NCBI GenBank assembly: GCA_015491015.1
Contig: WFWQ01000011.1
Location: 1 to 7,442 of the forward strand
Length of the DNA stretch: 7,442 nt
Source of the DNA: Patescibacteria group bacterium
GTDB taxonomy: Bacteria > Patescibacteriota > Minisyncoccia > Minisyncoccales > S141-161
Direction: 5' to 3'
Shown: piece by piece, positions 1 to 6,535 of the stretch
Layout: every line of letters starts with the position of its first letter
Numbering within the stretch: the first letter of the stretch is position 1
The notes under the pieces: model-generated
Seen by the model: the letters and a program-made list of their open reading frames with translations, nothing else
The model's database searches: none
Told to the model about the DNA's origin: nothing
Made by a program: the position numbers and the translations under genes

Positions 1-1679
1 AAAAGTTTAAAATCCTCAACTAAAACCACAGATAATCCTTTACTTAAACCTTTAGCAAACAATCTTGAAGTTCTTCCTGAAGTTTGAAGATAAGTTTTAG
101 AATCTGGAATTTGAAGCTTCAAAGACTCTCTAGTTTTAATAATTCTAATTCGGTTCCCTTTTTCAATAGCTCCAAGAGCTTCTTTGTCAGTTAGCACCTT
201 TTTTAAAAAAGAAGCGAACCTTCCAAGTTCAGGAAAAGATTGAGATTTTTTGTTGCTATAAAGCTTAGGTAAAACCCTGCTTGCTTTAAATAATAGCTCT
301 TTAGCTTCTTTTTTATAACTTGAAGGTAAAAGATCTGAAATTTTCACCAAAAGCCTCAAGCTTAAAAGAGGAGGTAAAGAATCCAAGTTCTCCAATTTAA
401 TTTCAAATTTAGGAGTTTTAGTATGAATCACATATCTGATTCTTTCTGGCAAATCTATTCCTCTAACTAAAATTCCATAATAAGTCGCTATCCCAATTAA
501 CACTTCAACTTTCCCTTCTTTAAAATCTTTTAAAGCGTGCTTGTCTTTAGCTTTTGAGATCAAAGCTTTAGCTTTAACTTGATTTTGAACTAAAAAGCTT
601 TCTAATTCCTGAGCAAAACTTTCACCTTCTTCTAAACTAACATAAACAATACCTCCAGAGCCTAACCTTTTAATCAGCTCCAGAACTTGACTCTTAACAT
701 CTCTTTCTCTTTCCAAAAAAGCATCCACTACATTTCTTAAAAAAACTGATGCAGATCCTGTAGAAAATTTACCTAATTCTCTAAGCAAAGCTTGAACTTG
801 AGTTTTAGGCCTCAAAGTAGCACTGGAAAAAACTAAAATTCCTTTAGGAGGATTGAGCTTTCTTTGTAGAGTTAAGATCTTCTCTCTTATCCTTTCATCT
901 TTAGTTTTCAATCTTTTGAGAGCTATTATCTTTTTGGCTAAAGAAATATCTTCTGCTTTTATTCCACTGAGCTTCAAAACTTTTTCTAAATTGAAAGAAG
1001 ATTTCAAAATTGAATCTACATCATCTACAAACAAAAAATCAAAGATCAAACCTTCAAACTCTGCAAAGTTTCTTAACAAAAACTGAGAAGTAGAAATTAA
1101 GATCTTTTTCCCTTCTCTACCTTTTAACTCCTGGAGCACTTTTTCTCTTTCTTTATTTTTAAGCTGAGAGGAAATCTTCAAAACCTTAACTTCAGCTTTA
1201 GCTTTTTCTTTAAACAAAGAAAGCTTTTGGAAAGATTGCTCCAACAAAGCTAAAGTTGGAACTATAAAGTAACACCTTTTTCCTTTTGAAGCGAAATATA
1301 AACAAGAGACTAAACCAAACAAACTTTTACCTATTCCCGTAGGAGCTAAAATAGCAAAGCTATTCCCTTTTAAAGCTCTTTTAGCCCACTCTTTTTGAGC
1401 CGACCAAAGGCTTTTTTGAGTGCACTTTTTAAAAAAAGCTTCAAAATCTTTAAACTCTTTAGTGAGATAGTAAGTCAAAAAGTAGGCTTTAAGGTTTTTA
1501 TTTTGCAACAAAATTGAACCTACTTTTAACTTTAAATCTTCCAAGTCTTTAGCTTCTTTAAGAACTTTTAAAGCTAAATCTTCAGGCAAACAACTTTCGC
1601 AAGGCAAAGATAAAAGAAGCCTTTGGTCTGAAATTTCTCTTTGGCAATTTGGACAAAAATCTTCAAAGTAAGCCTTCAT
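1..1679 (-). CDS. rgy: Reverse gyrase, N-terminal helicase half (incomplete at window edge)
   Basis: Reverse gyrase uses ATP to introduce positive supercoils into DNA and is the hallmark enzyme of hyperthermophiles and some thermophiles. I translated 559 codons from the ATG at 1679; the frame stays open to base 1. Visible in order: an N-terminal zinc finger (Cys9-X2-Cys12, Cys27-X2-Cys30); a Q-motif-like Gln95 after Trp92; Walker A APTGIGKS (112-119); the family-specific Walker B variant DDVD (219-222) in place of DEAD; SAT (286-288); YYGILVRGIDLPERIRY (from about 400); and YLQTSGRTSRL (530-540). The roughly 110 residues between the last two probably include the latch insert. Full-length enzymes have about 1000 to 1250 residues, so the C-terminal topoisomerase IA half lies outside the window. 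The gene starts four bases after dtd. An in-frame ATG at 1694 would add five residues and overlap dtd by 11 bases; neither start has a strong Shine-Dalgarno sequence. The family call is very secure; completeness is unknown. Confidence 0.96.
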   Translation of the reverse strand, partial: MKAYFEDFCPNCQREISDQRLLLSLPCESCLPEDLALKVLKEAKDLEDLKLKVGSILLQNKNLKAYFLTYYLTKEFKDFEAFFKKCTQKSLWSAQKEWAKRALKGNSFAILAPTGIGKSLFGLVSCLYFASKGKRCYFIVPTLALLEQSFQKLSLFKEKAKAEVKVLKISSQLKNKEREKVLQELKGREGKKILISTSQFLLRNFAEFEGLIFDFLFVDDVDSILKSSFNLEKVLKLSGIKAEDISLAKKIIALKRLKTKDERIREKILTLQRKLNPPKGILVFSSATLRPKTQVQALLRELGKFSTGSASVFLRNVVDAFLERERDVKSQVLELIKRLGSGGIVYVSLEEGESFAQELESFLVQNQVKAKALISKAKDKHALKDFKEGKVEVLIGIATYYGILVRGIDLPERIRYVIHTKTPKFEIKLENLDSLPPLLSLRLLVKISDLLPSSYKKEAKELLFKASRVLPKLYSNKKSQSFPELGRFASFLKKVLTDKEALGAIEKGNRIRIIKTRESLKLQIPDSKTYLQTSGRTSRLFAKGLSKGLSVVLVEDFKL

Positions 1680-1683
1680 ATTT

Positions 1684-2127
1684 TTAAATCTCATAAACTA
1701 AAGTTACAGGACCATCGTTGATTAAATGAACTTCCATATATTCTCCAAAAAATCCTTTTTTAACTTTATCTTTTAAAACTTTTTCAAGCTCTTTAAAGAC
1801 CTCCTCAAATATCTCTTTAGCTTTTTGAGGTTCTTCAGCCTTAATAAAACTTGGACGATTGCCAGATTCCAAATCTCCAAGCAAAGTAAACTGAGAGACT
1901 AAGAGAATTTCTCCTTTTACATCTAAAAGCGAAAGATTAATATCTTTACCCTTCCCAGGAAAGATCCTTAACTTTAAAAGCTTTTGAGCTAACTTTTTAG
2001 CCTTTTCTTTATCATCCTCTTTAGCTATACCCAAAAGCACCAATTGTCCTTTTTTAATTTCTACTTTTTCTTTACTCTTTCGATTGATTACCTTAGCATA
2101 TTTAACTCTTTGAATCACAGCTTTCAT
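1684..2127 (-). CDS. dtd: D-aminoacyl-tRNA deacylase (D-Tyr-tRNA deacylase)
   Basis: Dtd is a cytoplasmic enzyme that hydrolyses D-amino acids (and glycine) mis-attached to tRNA, keeping them out of proteins. The 147-residue length matches the family. The start MKAVIQRVKYAKV fits the usual MxAxIQRVxxAxV. The first signature SQFTLLGD covers residues 78-85, with Thr81 at the position of the classical active-site Thr. It is followed by GNRPSF (89-94). The Gly-cisPro motif lies in NDGPVT (137-142) near the C-terminus. Together these form the chiral-proofreading pocket of the homodimer. The ATG overlaps the amidase stop codon by four bases (ATGA), and no Shine-Dalgarno is seen, so translation is probably coupled by reinitiation. 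Reverse gyrase follows four bases downstream. Nothing is missing or truncated. Confidence 0.97.
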   Translation of the reverse strand: MKAVIQRVKYAKVINRKSKEKVEIKKGQLVLLGIAKEDDKEKAKKLAQKLLKLRIFPGKGKDINLSLLDVKGEILLVSQFTLLGDLESGNRPSFIKAEEPQKAKEIFEEVFKELEKVLKDKVKKGFFGEYMEVHLINDGPVTLVYEI

Positions 2128-2813
2128 ACAGAAGAGTTAGTTAAAAATTTTAATATCCCTTCGGTTATCTTTTCTGCAACTTTATCTAAATTTTTTTGAA
2201 CAAAGTTAATCTCTTTTAAGCTTGACATAAAAGCAACTTCTAAAATTACAGCAGGAGTTCGGGAATCAAGAGAATGCTTAAACTTTTTAAAATTAAAAGC
2301 ATAATACTTGCTCATATCCTCTGTAACTAAGTTATAAGGTTTCATAATCTCTTTTAAAGAGTTAAATAAATACAAAGCCAATTGAGAAGATTTTGAAGAA
2401 AGATCAAAATCTGAAGGAGCAACTTTAAATCCTCTCACTGAAGGATCTAAATTCCAGTCAAAATGAATTGCTACAAAAGCGTCTGCCAAATAGCGTGGAG
2501 GTATTTGAACCGGCAAAATATCAACCTCAACCCCAGCTAACTCTAACTTTTCTTTGACTCTCAAGGCTAAATCCAAAGCTAATCTTTTTTCTTTTCTCCT
2601 AAAAAGCAAAGCGTTAATCGAAGAGGCCTGGGAAATGCCTTTAAGTTCTTCAGGCAAAGGACCGACTAAGTAATGTCCCGGCTGAAGAGCTACTTTAAAC
2701 TTAACTCTAGAAGCATCAGTTAAGGGAGGAGCGGAAACCTTAAAAGCCTTGTAGGCAAAAGTTCCCAAGAAAATAATTCCCAAACTAAAACCTATAATAA
2801 AGTCTCTAAACAT
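2124..2813 (-). CDS. Membrane-anchored N-acetylmuramoyl-L-alanine amidase (Amidase_3 type)
   Basis: This is probably a zinc-dependent amidase that cuts the bond between N-acetylmuramic acid and the stem peptide in peptidoglycan, acting outside the membrane. The 229-residue protein opens with a hydrophobic segment (about 5-23) with no obvious cleavage site, suggesting a signal anchor. The catalytic fold is supported by His47 in QPGH, Glu75 in a helix of the KEKRLALDLALRVKEKLE type, His117 in AFVAIHFDWN, and Glu192 in PAVILEVAFMSS. These match the usual order His, Glu, His zinc ligands and catalytic Glu. The normal GHGG after the first His reads GHYL, and about 20 extra residues separate His47 from Glu75, so this is a divergent member. 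It leads a probable operon with dtd (ATGA overlap) and reverse gyrase. An AGG a few bases before the ATG is the only weak ribosome site. The family is fairly sure; the exact substrate is inferred. Confidence 0.8.
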   Translation of the reverse strand: MFRDFIIGFSLGIIFLGTFAYKAFKVSAPPLTDASRVKFKVALQPGHYLVGPLPEELKGISQASSINALLFRRKEKRLALDLALRVKEKLELAGVEVDILPVQIPPRYLADAFVAIHFDWNLDPSVRGFKVAPSDFDLSSKSSQLALYLFNSLKEIMKPYNLVTEDMSKYYAFNFKKFKHSLDSRTPAVILEVAFMSSLKEINFVQKNLDKVAEKITEGILKFLTNSSV

Positions 2814-2819
2814 TAACCT

Positions 2820-2828
2820 ATTTTAGCA
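2820..2828 (-). promoter_or_regulatory. Extended -10 element for amidase-dtd-rgy operon
   Basis: The minus strand reads TGCTAAAAT, an extended -10 (TGn + TAAAAT), ending six bases before the amidase ATG. Initiation would then fall on or next to the A of the ATG, giving a leaderless mRNA. No good -35 is seen, which extended -10 promoters tolerate. The terminator just upstream makes a separate promoter necessary here unless readthrough is high. Confidence 0.5.
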
Positions 2829-2834
2829 AAATTT

Positions 2835-2871
2835 ATATAAAACAAAAGGCAATCCCTTTTTGGGATTGCCT
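2835..2871 (-). terminator. Intrinsic terminator after cupin gene
   Basis: A perfect 10-bp stem is formed by AGGCAATCCC (2847-2856) and GGGATTGCCT (2862-2871) around a five-base loop. On the minus strand it is followed by TTTTGTTTTATAT. It begins eight bases past the cupin stop codon, so it should end that transcript and separate it from the amidase-dtd-rgy unit. Confidence 0.88.
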
Positions 2872-2879
2872 CTCTTGCT

Positions 2880-3377
2880 TTATGAAGGATAAAAATGATC
2901 TTGTTTTTGCAAACATCCAGGATTTCCTGCTATTTCTAATAAAGTCAGAGTAGGAGAAGATAAAGAAAAATATTGATGAACTTGCTTAGGTTCTACTTTA
3001 AAGGAATCTCCCGGCAAAAGTTTATGACTCTTTCCGTCTACTTCTAATATTCCCATTCCTAACAAAAGATGATAAGTTTCAGCTCTGGTTTTAAGATGAA
3101 AATGTCTGGAAGTTCTACAAAAAGGAGGCATAAATTGAAGTAAAAACATAGGATCTTCTCCACTTTTAGCCAAATACAAAGCTTGAGATCCAGGCGAGGT
3201 GCTCCAAATTGGAGGGTCAAAGATTTCTTCAAAACCTCTTAAGTAAATGTATCTTTGGGTAGCTGATTTAAAATCTCCTAACTCGTCAAATCCTGGCATT
3301 TGAATCTTTCTTTCTGAGATCACTACTTCAACTCTTAATCTTCTTCTTATCTTAAAGTCGTGGGGAAATCTCAACAT
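2880..3377 (-). CDS. Cupin-domain protein of unknown substrate
   Basis: This 165-residue protein has one small metal-binding beta-barrel of the cupin type. Motif 1 is HFH (His92, His94) with Glu100 and a Gly at 107. Motif 2 is PGDSFKVEPKQVH (122-134), giving His134 as the fourth metal ligand. The order and spacing (HxH, Glu, then His about 34 residues later) fit a mononuclear cupin; the Glu is one residue further than the commonest spacing. The first 60 residues are basic at the start and match nothing I recognise. Possible roles include sugar isomerase or epimerase, dioxygenase, or a sugar or nucleotide-binding protein; the sequence does not decide. It stands alone, with its own promoter, a strong Shine-Dalgarno and its own terminator, unlike its neighbours. 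The ATG is supported by AAGGAGGT eight bases upstream. Confidence 0.82.
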   Translation of the reverse strand: MLRFPHDFKIRRRLRVEVVISERKIQMPGFDELGDFKSATQRYIYLRGFEEIFDPPIWSTSPGSQALYLAKSGEDPMFLLQFMPPFCRTSRHFHLKTRAETYHLLLGMGILEVDGKSHKLLPGDSFKVEPKQVHQYFSLSSPTLTLLEIAGNPGCLQKQDHFYPS

Positions 3378-3384
3378 TCTCTTT

Positions 3385-3392
3385 ACCTCCTT
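3385..3392 (-). promoter_or_regulatory. Strong Shine-Dalgarno for cupin gene
   Basis: AAGGAGGT on the minus strand lies seven bases before the ATG at 3377. It fixes the cupin start. It is the only consensus ribosome binding site in the window and shows that this organism does use anti-SD pairing. Confidence 0.9.
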
Positions 3393-3410
3393 TTCAAGGA
3401 TCTAAAAGTA

Positions 3411-3439
3411 ATCTTAAAGCAAAATTAAATTTTAAGCAA
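3411..3439 (-). promoter_or_regulatory. Sigma-70-type promoter for cupin gene
   Basis: The minus strand carries TTGCTT (3434-3439), a 17-base spacer, then TAAGAT (3411-3416). Initiation near 3404 would give a leader of roughly 25 to 30 bases containing the AAGGAGGT. The 9-mer ATTTTGCTT occurs twice here, at 3434-3442 and 3417-3425, 17 bases apart (about 1.6 helical turns). This may be chance in AT-rich DNA. Confidence 0.55.
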
Positions 3440-3449
3440 AATAAAAAAG
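3438..3449 (-). terminator. U-tract after tRNA-Lys, possible end of the chaperone transcript
   Basis: Directly after the discriminator base the minus strand reads CTTTTTTATTTT. Bases flanking the acceptor stem also pair (GT before, AC after), giving a 9-bp GTGCCCCGT/ACGGGGCAC helix followed at once by six U residues. The tRNA with this tract could end the dnaJ-tRNA transcript. The stem closes a whole tRNA rather than a short loop, so the efficiency is uncertain. Confidence 0.4.
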
Positions 3450-3522
3450 TGCCCCGTGAGGGACTCGAACCCCCAACCGTCGGCTTAAAAGGCCGCTGCT
3501 CTACCAATTGAGCTAACGGGGC
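3450..3522 (-). tRNA. tRNA-Lys (anticodon UUU)
   Basis: A complete 73-base cloverleaf is present. The acceptor is GCCCCGT/ACGGGGC, the D stem GCTC/GAGC with GG in its loop, the anticodon loop CTTTTAA (anticodon TTT), and the T arm GGGGG-TTCGAGT-CCCTC. The discriminator is A73, as expected for bacterial tRNA-Lys. In the anticodon stem, 28-42 to 31-39 pair as C-G, G-C, G-C, C-G, but 27-43 is a G-A mismatch. The 3' CCA is not encoded (the DNA continues ACTTTTTT), so a CCA-adding enzyme must complete it. The GC-rich stems contrast with the AT-rich genes and fit a thermophile. Its 5' end is one base after the dnaJ stop codon, so it is probably cut out of the dnaJ transcript by RNase P. Lys AAA codons are very frequent in the neighbouring genes. 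Confidence 0.97.
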
Positions 3523-3523
3523 A

Positions 3524-4597
3524 CTACAACCCTTCCTGTTCTAATTTCTTTAATAACTCTTTTTGAGATTCTGTCAAGCGAGAGGGCATCTTTAAACTAA
3601 CTTTCAAATAAAGATCTCCTCTTCCTCTTCTTCTAAAATGAGGAACTCCTAAACCTTGGAGTTTAAACAAACTTCCAACTTTGGTCAAAGGAGGAATCTT
3701 AATAGTTATCTTTTTTCCAGTGATATCTACAAAGTCTACTTTTCCTCCCAAATAAAGCTTAGCTAAAGGAACTTCTAAAAAAGCATAAAGATTATCTCCT
3801 CGTCTCTTAAATTTAGGATGAGGAAGAACCACAATTTTTATTAACAAATCCCCAAACTCTTTTAACAAGCTGCTGTAATTTCCTAATCCTTTAAAAGTTA
3901 AAATTTGCCCTGTATCTACTCCAGGTGGAATTTCAATTTTAATCTTTTCTTCCTTTTCTACCTTTCCTTCACCTTTGCAAACTACACACTTTATTTCATG
4001 CTTCACTCCTCTCCCTTTGCATTCAGGACAAGGGTGAACCTTAGAAAAGATTCCCCAAAAAGTTTGGTTAACTTGATGAGCTTTACCTGTACCTCGACAA
4101 ATTTCGCATTCTATCATTCTAGAATTAGGCTCAGCTCCAGAACCTTTACACCTTAAACACTTACCATACCTCAAATAGGATAAACTCTTAGTAGCTCCTT
4201 TGACCACTTCTTCTAAAGTAAGATCCACTGAAAGAGTAATATCCAACTTCTCTTTTTCTACCTTCTGAGTAAAAGTCTTATTGAAAAGATCACCTACAAC
4301 CTCTTCAAAGAAAGAAGTAAGATCTTCAAAGCCAAAATCAAATAAGTTAGAATCAAGCCTTACTTTTTGAGAAAAAGGAGATCCAAAACTCACTCCTCCT
4401 GAAGCTAACATTTCGTCGTACTTTCTTCTCTTTTCTGCATCAGATAAAACTTGATAAGCTTCGTTTATTTCCTTAAACTTTTCTTCATCTCCTCCTTTAT
4501 CAGGATGATACTTGTGAGCTAACCTACGGTAAGCTTTTTTTATCTCTTCGGTAGTTGCATCTCGAGACACTCCTAGTATTTTGTAATAGTCTTTCAT
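3524..4597 (-). CDS. dnaJ: Chaperone protein DnaJ (Hsp40, type I)
   Basis: DnaJ binds unfolded polypeptides and stimulates ATP hydrolysis by DnaK. The 357-residue protein has the complete type I layout. The J domain is 1-65, with HPD at 31-33 and the KGGD that follows it. A Gly/Phe/Asp-rich linker (about 66-108) is shorter than in E. coli. The zinc domain has four CxxCxGxG repeats (Cys147/150, 164/167, 190/193, 204/207). The C-terminal beta domains include [12 protein letters not shown] (260-271) and the [16 protein letters not shown] stretch near the end. The start [10 protein letters not shown] is the family start. The gene lies 38 bases after dnaK and has its own -35/-10 pair in that gap, with only a weak GAG as ribosome site. 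Its TAG stop is one base from tRNA-Lys. Nothing essential is missing. Confidence 0.98.
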   Translation of the reverse strand: MKDYYKILGVSRDATTEEIKKAYRRLAHKYHPDKGGDEEKFKEINEAYQVLSDAEKRRKYDEMLASGGVSFGSPFSQKVRLDSNLFDFGFEDLTSFFEEVVGDLFNKTFTQKVEKEKLDITLSVDLTLEEVVKGATKSLSYLRYGKCLRCKGSGAEPNSRMIECEICRGTGKAHQVNQTFWGIFSKVHPCPECKGRGVKHEIKCVVCKGEGKVEKEEKIKIEIPPGVDTGQILTFKGLGNYSSLLKEFGDLLIKIVVLPHPKFKRRGDNLYAFLEVPLAKLYLGGKVDFVDITGKKITIKIPPLTKVGSLFKLQGLGVPHFRRRGRGDLYLKVSLKMPSRLTESQKELLKKLEQEGL

Positions 4598-4604
4598 AAG
4601 CTCA

Positions 4605-4634
4605 ATTTTAATTTTAAAAATAGATAGATGTCAA
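4605..4634 (-). promoter_or_regulatory. Promoter for dnaJ, leaderless type
   Basis: Minus strand: a perfect -35 TTGACA (4629-4634), 18-base spacer, -10 TAAAAT (4605-4610). Only seven bases separate the -10 from the dnaJ ATG, so initiation should fall at 4597-4598 and the mRNA would have essentially no leader. The -35 starts one base after the dnaK stop codon. It would let dnaJ and tRNA-Lys be expressed apart from dnaK. Confidence 0.6.
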
Positions 4635-4635
4635 C

Positions 4636-6459
4636 TCAAGATCGTGAACTCCCTCCCGAACCATAAAGCTTAGCTCCTATTTGTTTTAAAATTTCAGACA
4701 AAGCTTCCATAGAATTTTCAACTTCTTTAGCCTCTTTAGCTTTGGCAATAATCTCCTTTAAATCTCTAATTCTTGCTTCTAATCTTTCCTGGTCCTCTTT
4801 TGCAATTTTATCTTTGAAATCGCTCAAAGTCTTTTGAGCTGTATAAATTAAAGCTTCAGCTTTGTTTTTAGCCTCAGCTAATTCTCTCTTTTTCTTATCT
4901 TCTTGAGCAAACTTTTCAGCTTCCTTCTTTAACTTTTCTACTTCTTCAGGAGGAATCTCAGTAGAACCTTCAATTCTTATTGACTTTTCTTTTCCCGTAG
5001 CTTTATCTTTAGCTGAGACAGTTAAAATACCATTGGCATCGATGTCAAATGTCACTTCAATTTGAGGCACTCCTCGAGGAGCTGGAGGGATACCTTCTAA
5101 AATAAACCTTCCTAAAGATTTGTTGTCTTTAGCCATAGGCCTTTCTCCTTGAACAACATGAATCTCTACCGCGGTCTGATTATCTGAGGCGGTAGTAAAA
5201 ACTTCAGTTTTCTTAGTAGGGATAGTGGTGTTTTTAGGGATTAAAATGGTGTTTATTCCTCCTAAAGTTTCAATACCCAAAGAAAGAGGGGTGACATCTA
5301 AGAGTAAGATATCCTTCATTTCTCCTTGTAAGATCCCAGCTTGAACTGCAGCTCCTAAAGCTACAACTTCATCAGGATTGATATCTTTTTTAGGTTCTTT
5401 ATTAAAAAGCTTCCTTAGCTCTTCCTGAATCAAAGGCATCCTAGTTTGTCCTCCAACTAAAACTATATCTTGGATGTCTTCAGGATTGAGTTTAGCTTCG
5501 GTTAAAGTAGATTTCACCAACTCAATAGACTTTTCAATTAAGTCTCTAACTAATTCTTCTAATTGAGCTCTCGTCAATCTATACAATAAATGCTTAGGCC
5601 CTGAGGCATCAGAAGTAATAAAGGGTAAATTAATCTCTGTTTCTAAAGTAGTAGAAAGCTCAATTTTAGCTTTTTCTGCAGATTCTTTAAGTCTTTGCAA
5701 AGCTAAAGGATCTTGAGATAAATCAATTCCATGCTCTTTTTTAAACTCATCAATTAACCAACTAATAATTCTTTGATCAATATCATCTCCACCCAGATGG
5801 GTATCTCCTCCTGTAGCCTTAACTTCGGCGGTATCTTCAGAAACCTCTAAGATAGAAACATCGAAAGTTCCTCCTCCAAAATCATAAACTAAAACCTTCC
5901 TTTCTCCTTTCTTTCCTAAACCATAAGCTAAAGCAGCTGCAGTAGGTTCGTTTAAGATTCTTCTGACTTTAAATCCTGCAATTTCTCCTGCAACTTTAGT
6001 AGCTTTCCTTTGAGAATCATCAAAGTAAGCAGGGCAAGTAATTACCGCCTCTTCTATAGTTTCTCCTAATTTTTCTTCTGCATCATGCTTTAGTTTCTGC
6101 AAAACCATTGCAGAAATTTCAGAAGGTCTGTACCACTTATCTCCCATCTTAACTAAAACGCCACCATCTTCACCTTCTTTAATCTCGTAAGGATAAAGCT
6201 TTTTGTCTTTTTGAACTTCAGGATCTGAATATCTTCTGCCAATTAACCTTTTTACTCCAAAGATAGTATTTTTAGGATTGGTGATTTGTTGTCTTTTAGC
6301 TGTAATTCCAACTAACCTTTCTCCTGTCTTTGAAATTGCAACTACAGAAGGAGTAATTCTTGAACCTTCTTTGTTTTCAATAATTTTAGGCTCCCCTTCC
6401 TCAATAATTGCCATAGCTGAATTGGTAGTTCCAAGATCTATACCTATTATTTTGGGCAT
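4636..6459 (-). CDS. dnaK: Chaperone protein DnaK (Hsp70)
   Basis: DnaK is the central ATP-dependent Hsp70 chaperone, working with DnaJ and GrpE in the cytoplasm. The 607-residue protein has the ATPase domain (1-383) with the phosphate loop GIDLGTTNS (6-14), Lys70, Pro143, Arg151 and Glu171 at the E. coli positions. DFGGGTFD (193-200) and [10 protein letters not shown] (333-342) follow. The linker is ILLLDVT (384-390). The substrate-binding domain runs to about 505, with [12 protein letters not shown], and a Lys/Glu-rich helical lid covers 505-598. The tail is GSGGSSRS and lacks the acidic EFEEV-like end of many bacterial DnaKs. The length is slightly short for this reason. The start [10 protein letters not shown] is the normal one. 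No Shine-Dalgarno is present; the 19 bases before the ATG contain no G. A compound hairpin separates it from hsp20. Confidence 0.99.
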   Translation of the reverse strand: MPKIIGIDLGTTNSAMAIIEEGEPKIIENKEGSRITPSVVAISKTGERLVGITAKRQQITNPKNTIFGVKRLIGRRYSDPEVQKDKKLYPYEIKEGEDGGVLVKMGDKWYRPSEISAMVLQKLKHDAEEKLGETIEEAVITCPAYFDDSQRKATKVAGEIAGFKVRRILNEPTAAALAYGLGKKGERKVLVYDFGGGTFDVSILEVSEDTAEVKATGGDTHLGGDDIDQRIISWLIDEFKKEHGIDLSQDPLALQRLKESAEKAKIELSTTLETEINLPFITSDASGPKHLLYRLTRAQLEELVRDLIEKSIELVKSTLTEAKLNPEDIQDIVLVGGQTRMPLIQEELRKLFNKEPKKDINPDEVVALGAAVQAGILQGEMKDILLLDVTPLSLGIETLGGINTILIPKNTTIPTKKTEVFTTASDNQTAVEIHVVQGERPMAKDNKSLGRFILEGIPPAPRGVPQIEVTFDIDANGILTVSAKDKATGKEKSIRIEGSTEIPPEEVEKLKKEAEKFAQEDKKKRELAEAKNKAEALIYTAQKTLSDFKDKIAKEDQERLEARIRDLKEIIAKAKEAKEVENSMEALSEILKQIGAKLYGSGGSSRS

Positions 6460-6460
6460 A

Positions 6461-6480
6461 ATTTTAAATTATTTTAAATT
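6461..6480 (-). promoter_or_regulatory. Tandem 10-bp repeat with two TAAAAT boxes before dnaK
   Basis: ATTTTAAATT is repeated exactly twice, head to tail, on the plus strand. On the minus strand this makes two TAAAAT boxes (6471-6476 and 6461-6466). The upstream box is 11 bases from the dnaK ATG and would give a leader of only about four or five bases. No -35 match is seen; the palindrome lies where it would be. The segment TAAAATAATT recurs before hsp20. Confidence 0.42.
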
Positions 6481-6535
6481 CAGGCTCTCACCTCTGCCTC
6501 CCAATATTGGGAGGCAGAAAGTCAAAGCCTGAATT
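6477..6535 (-). repeat. Compound palindrome in hsp20-dnaK spacer
   Basis: The core is a perfect 26-bp palindrome (6493-6518), arms TCTGCCTCCCAAT and ATTGGGAGGCAGA. It is nested in an outer inverted repeat, AATTCAGGCT (6477-6486) and AGCCTGAATT (6526-6535), with 6 and 7 unpaired bases between. The outer arm includes two bases of the hsp20 stop codon, and the other arm touches the dnaK TAAAAT box. In RNA it folds as a 10-bp base helix, an internal loop and a GC-rich 10 to 11-bp tip. No U-run follows, so it is not a standard terminator. Operator or mRNA stability/processing element are both possible. Confidence 0.8.

Noticed and set aside
187..199. TTAGCAC, the left half of a CIRCE operator
   Set aside because: No GAGTGCTAA half follows at nine bases, and it lies inside the reverse gyrase coding region.
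199..210. T6A6 run, and a T5A7 run at 1426-1437, as transcriptional slippage sites in reverse gyrase
   Set aside because: The frame is intact across both runs and the conserved motifs continue on each side; slippage is not needed to explain anything.
853..1086. Plus-strand open frame of 77 codons
   Set aside because: It lies antisense inside the reverse gyrase motifs, has low-complexity composition and no family resemblance; a shadow of the real gene.
3392..3398. CTTGAAA on the minus strand, like a sigma-32 -35 element
   Set aside because: It is only about 15 bases before the cupin ATG and overlaps the Shine-Dalgarno, so it cannot be a -35 for this gene; no matching -10 follows.
3417..3442. 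Two AAGCAAAAT copies as the start of a repeat array
   Set aside because: Only two short copies exist in AT-rich DNA, overlapping promoter elements; no CRISPR-like or satellite structure.
3905..4156. Plus-strand open frame of 83 codons
   Set aside because: Antisense to the DnaJ zinc domain; Phe/Ser/Thr-rich composition mirrors Lys/Glu-rich sense codons.
6278..6532. Plus-strand open frame of 84 codons
   Set aside because: Antisense to the conserved DnaK N-terminus and the spacer palindrome; no support as a gene.
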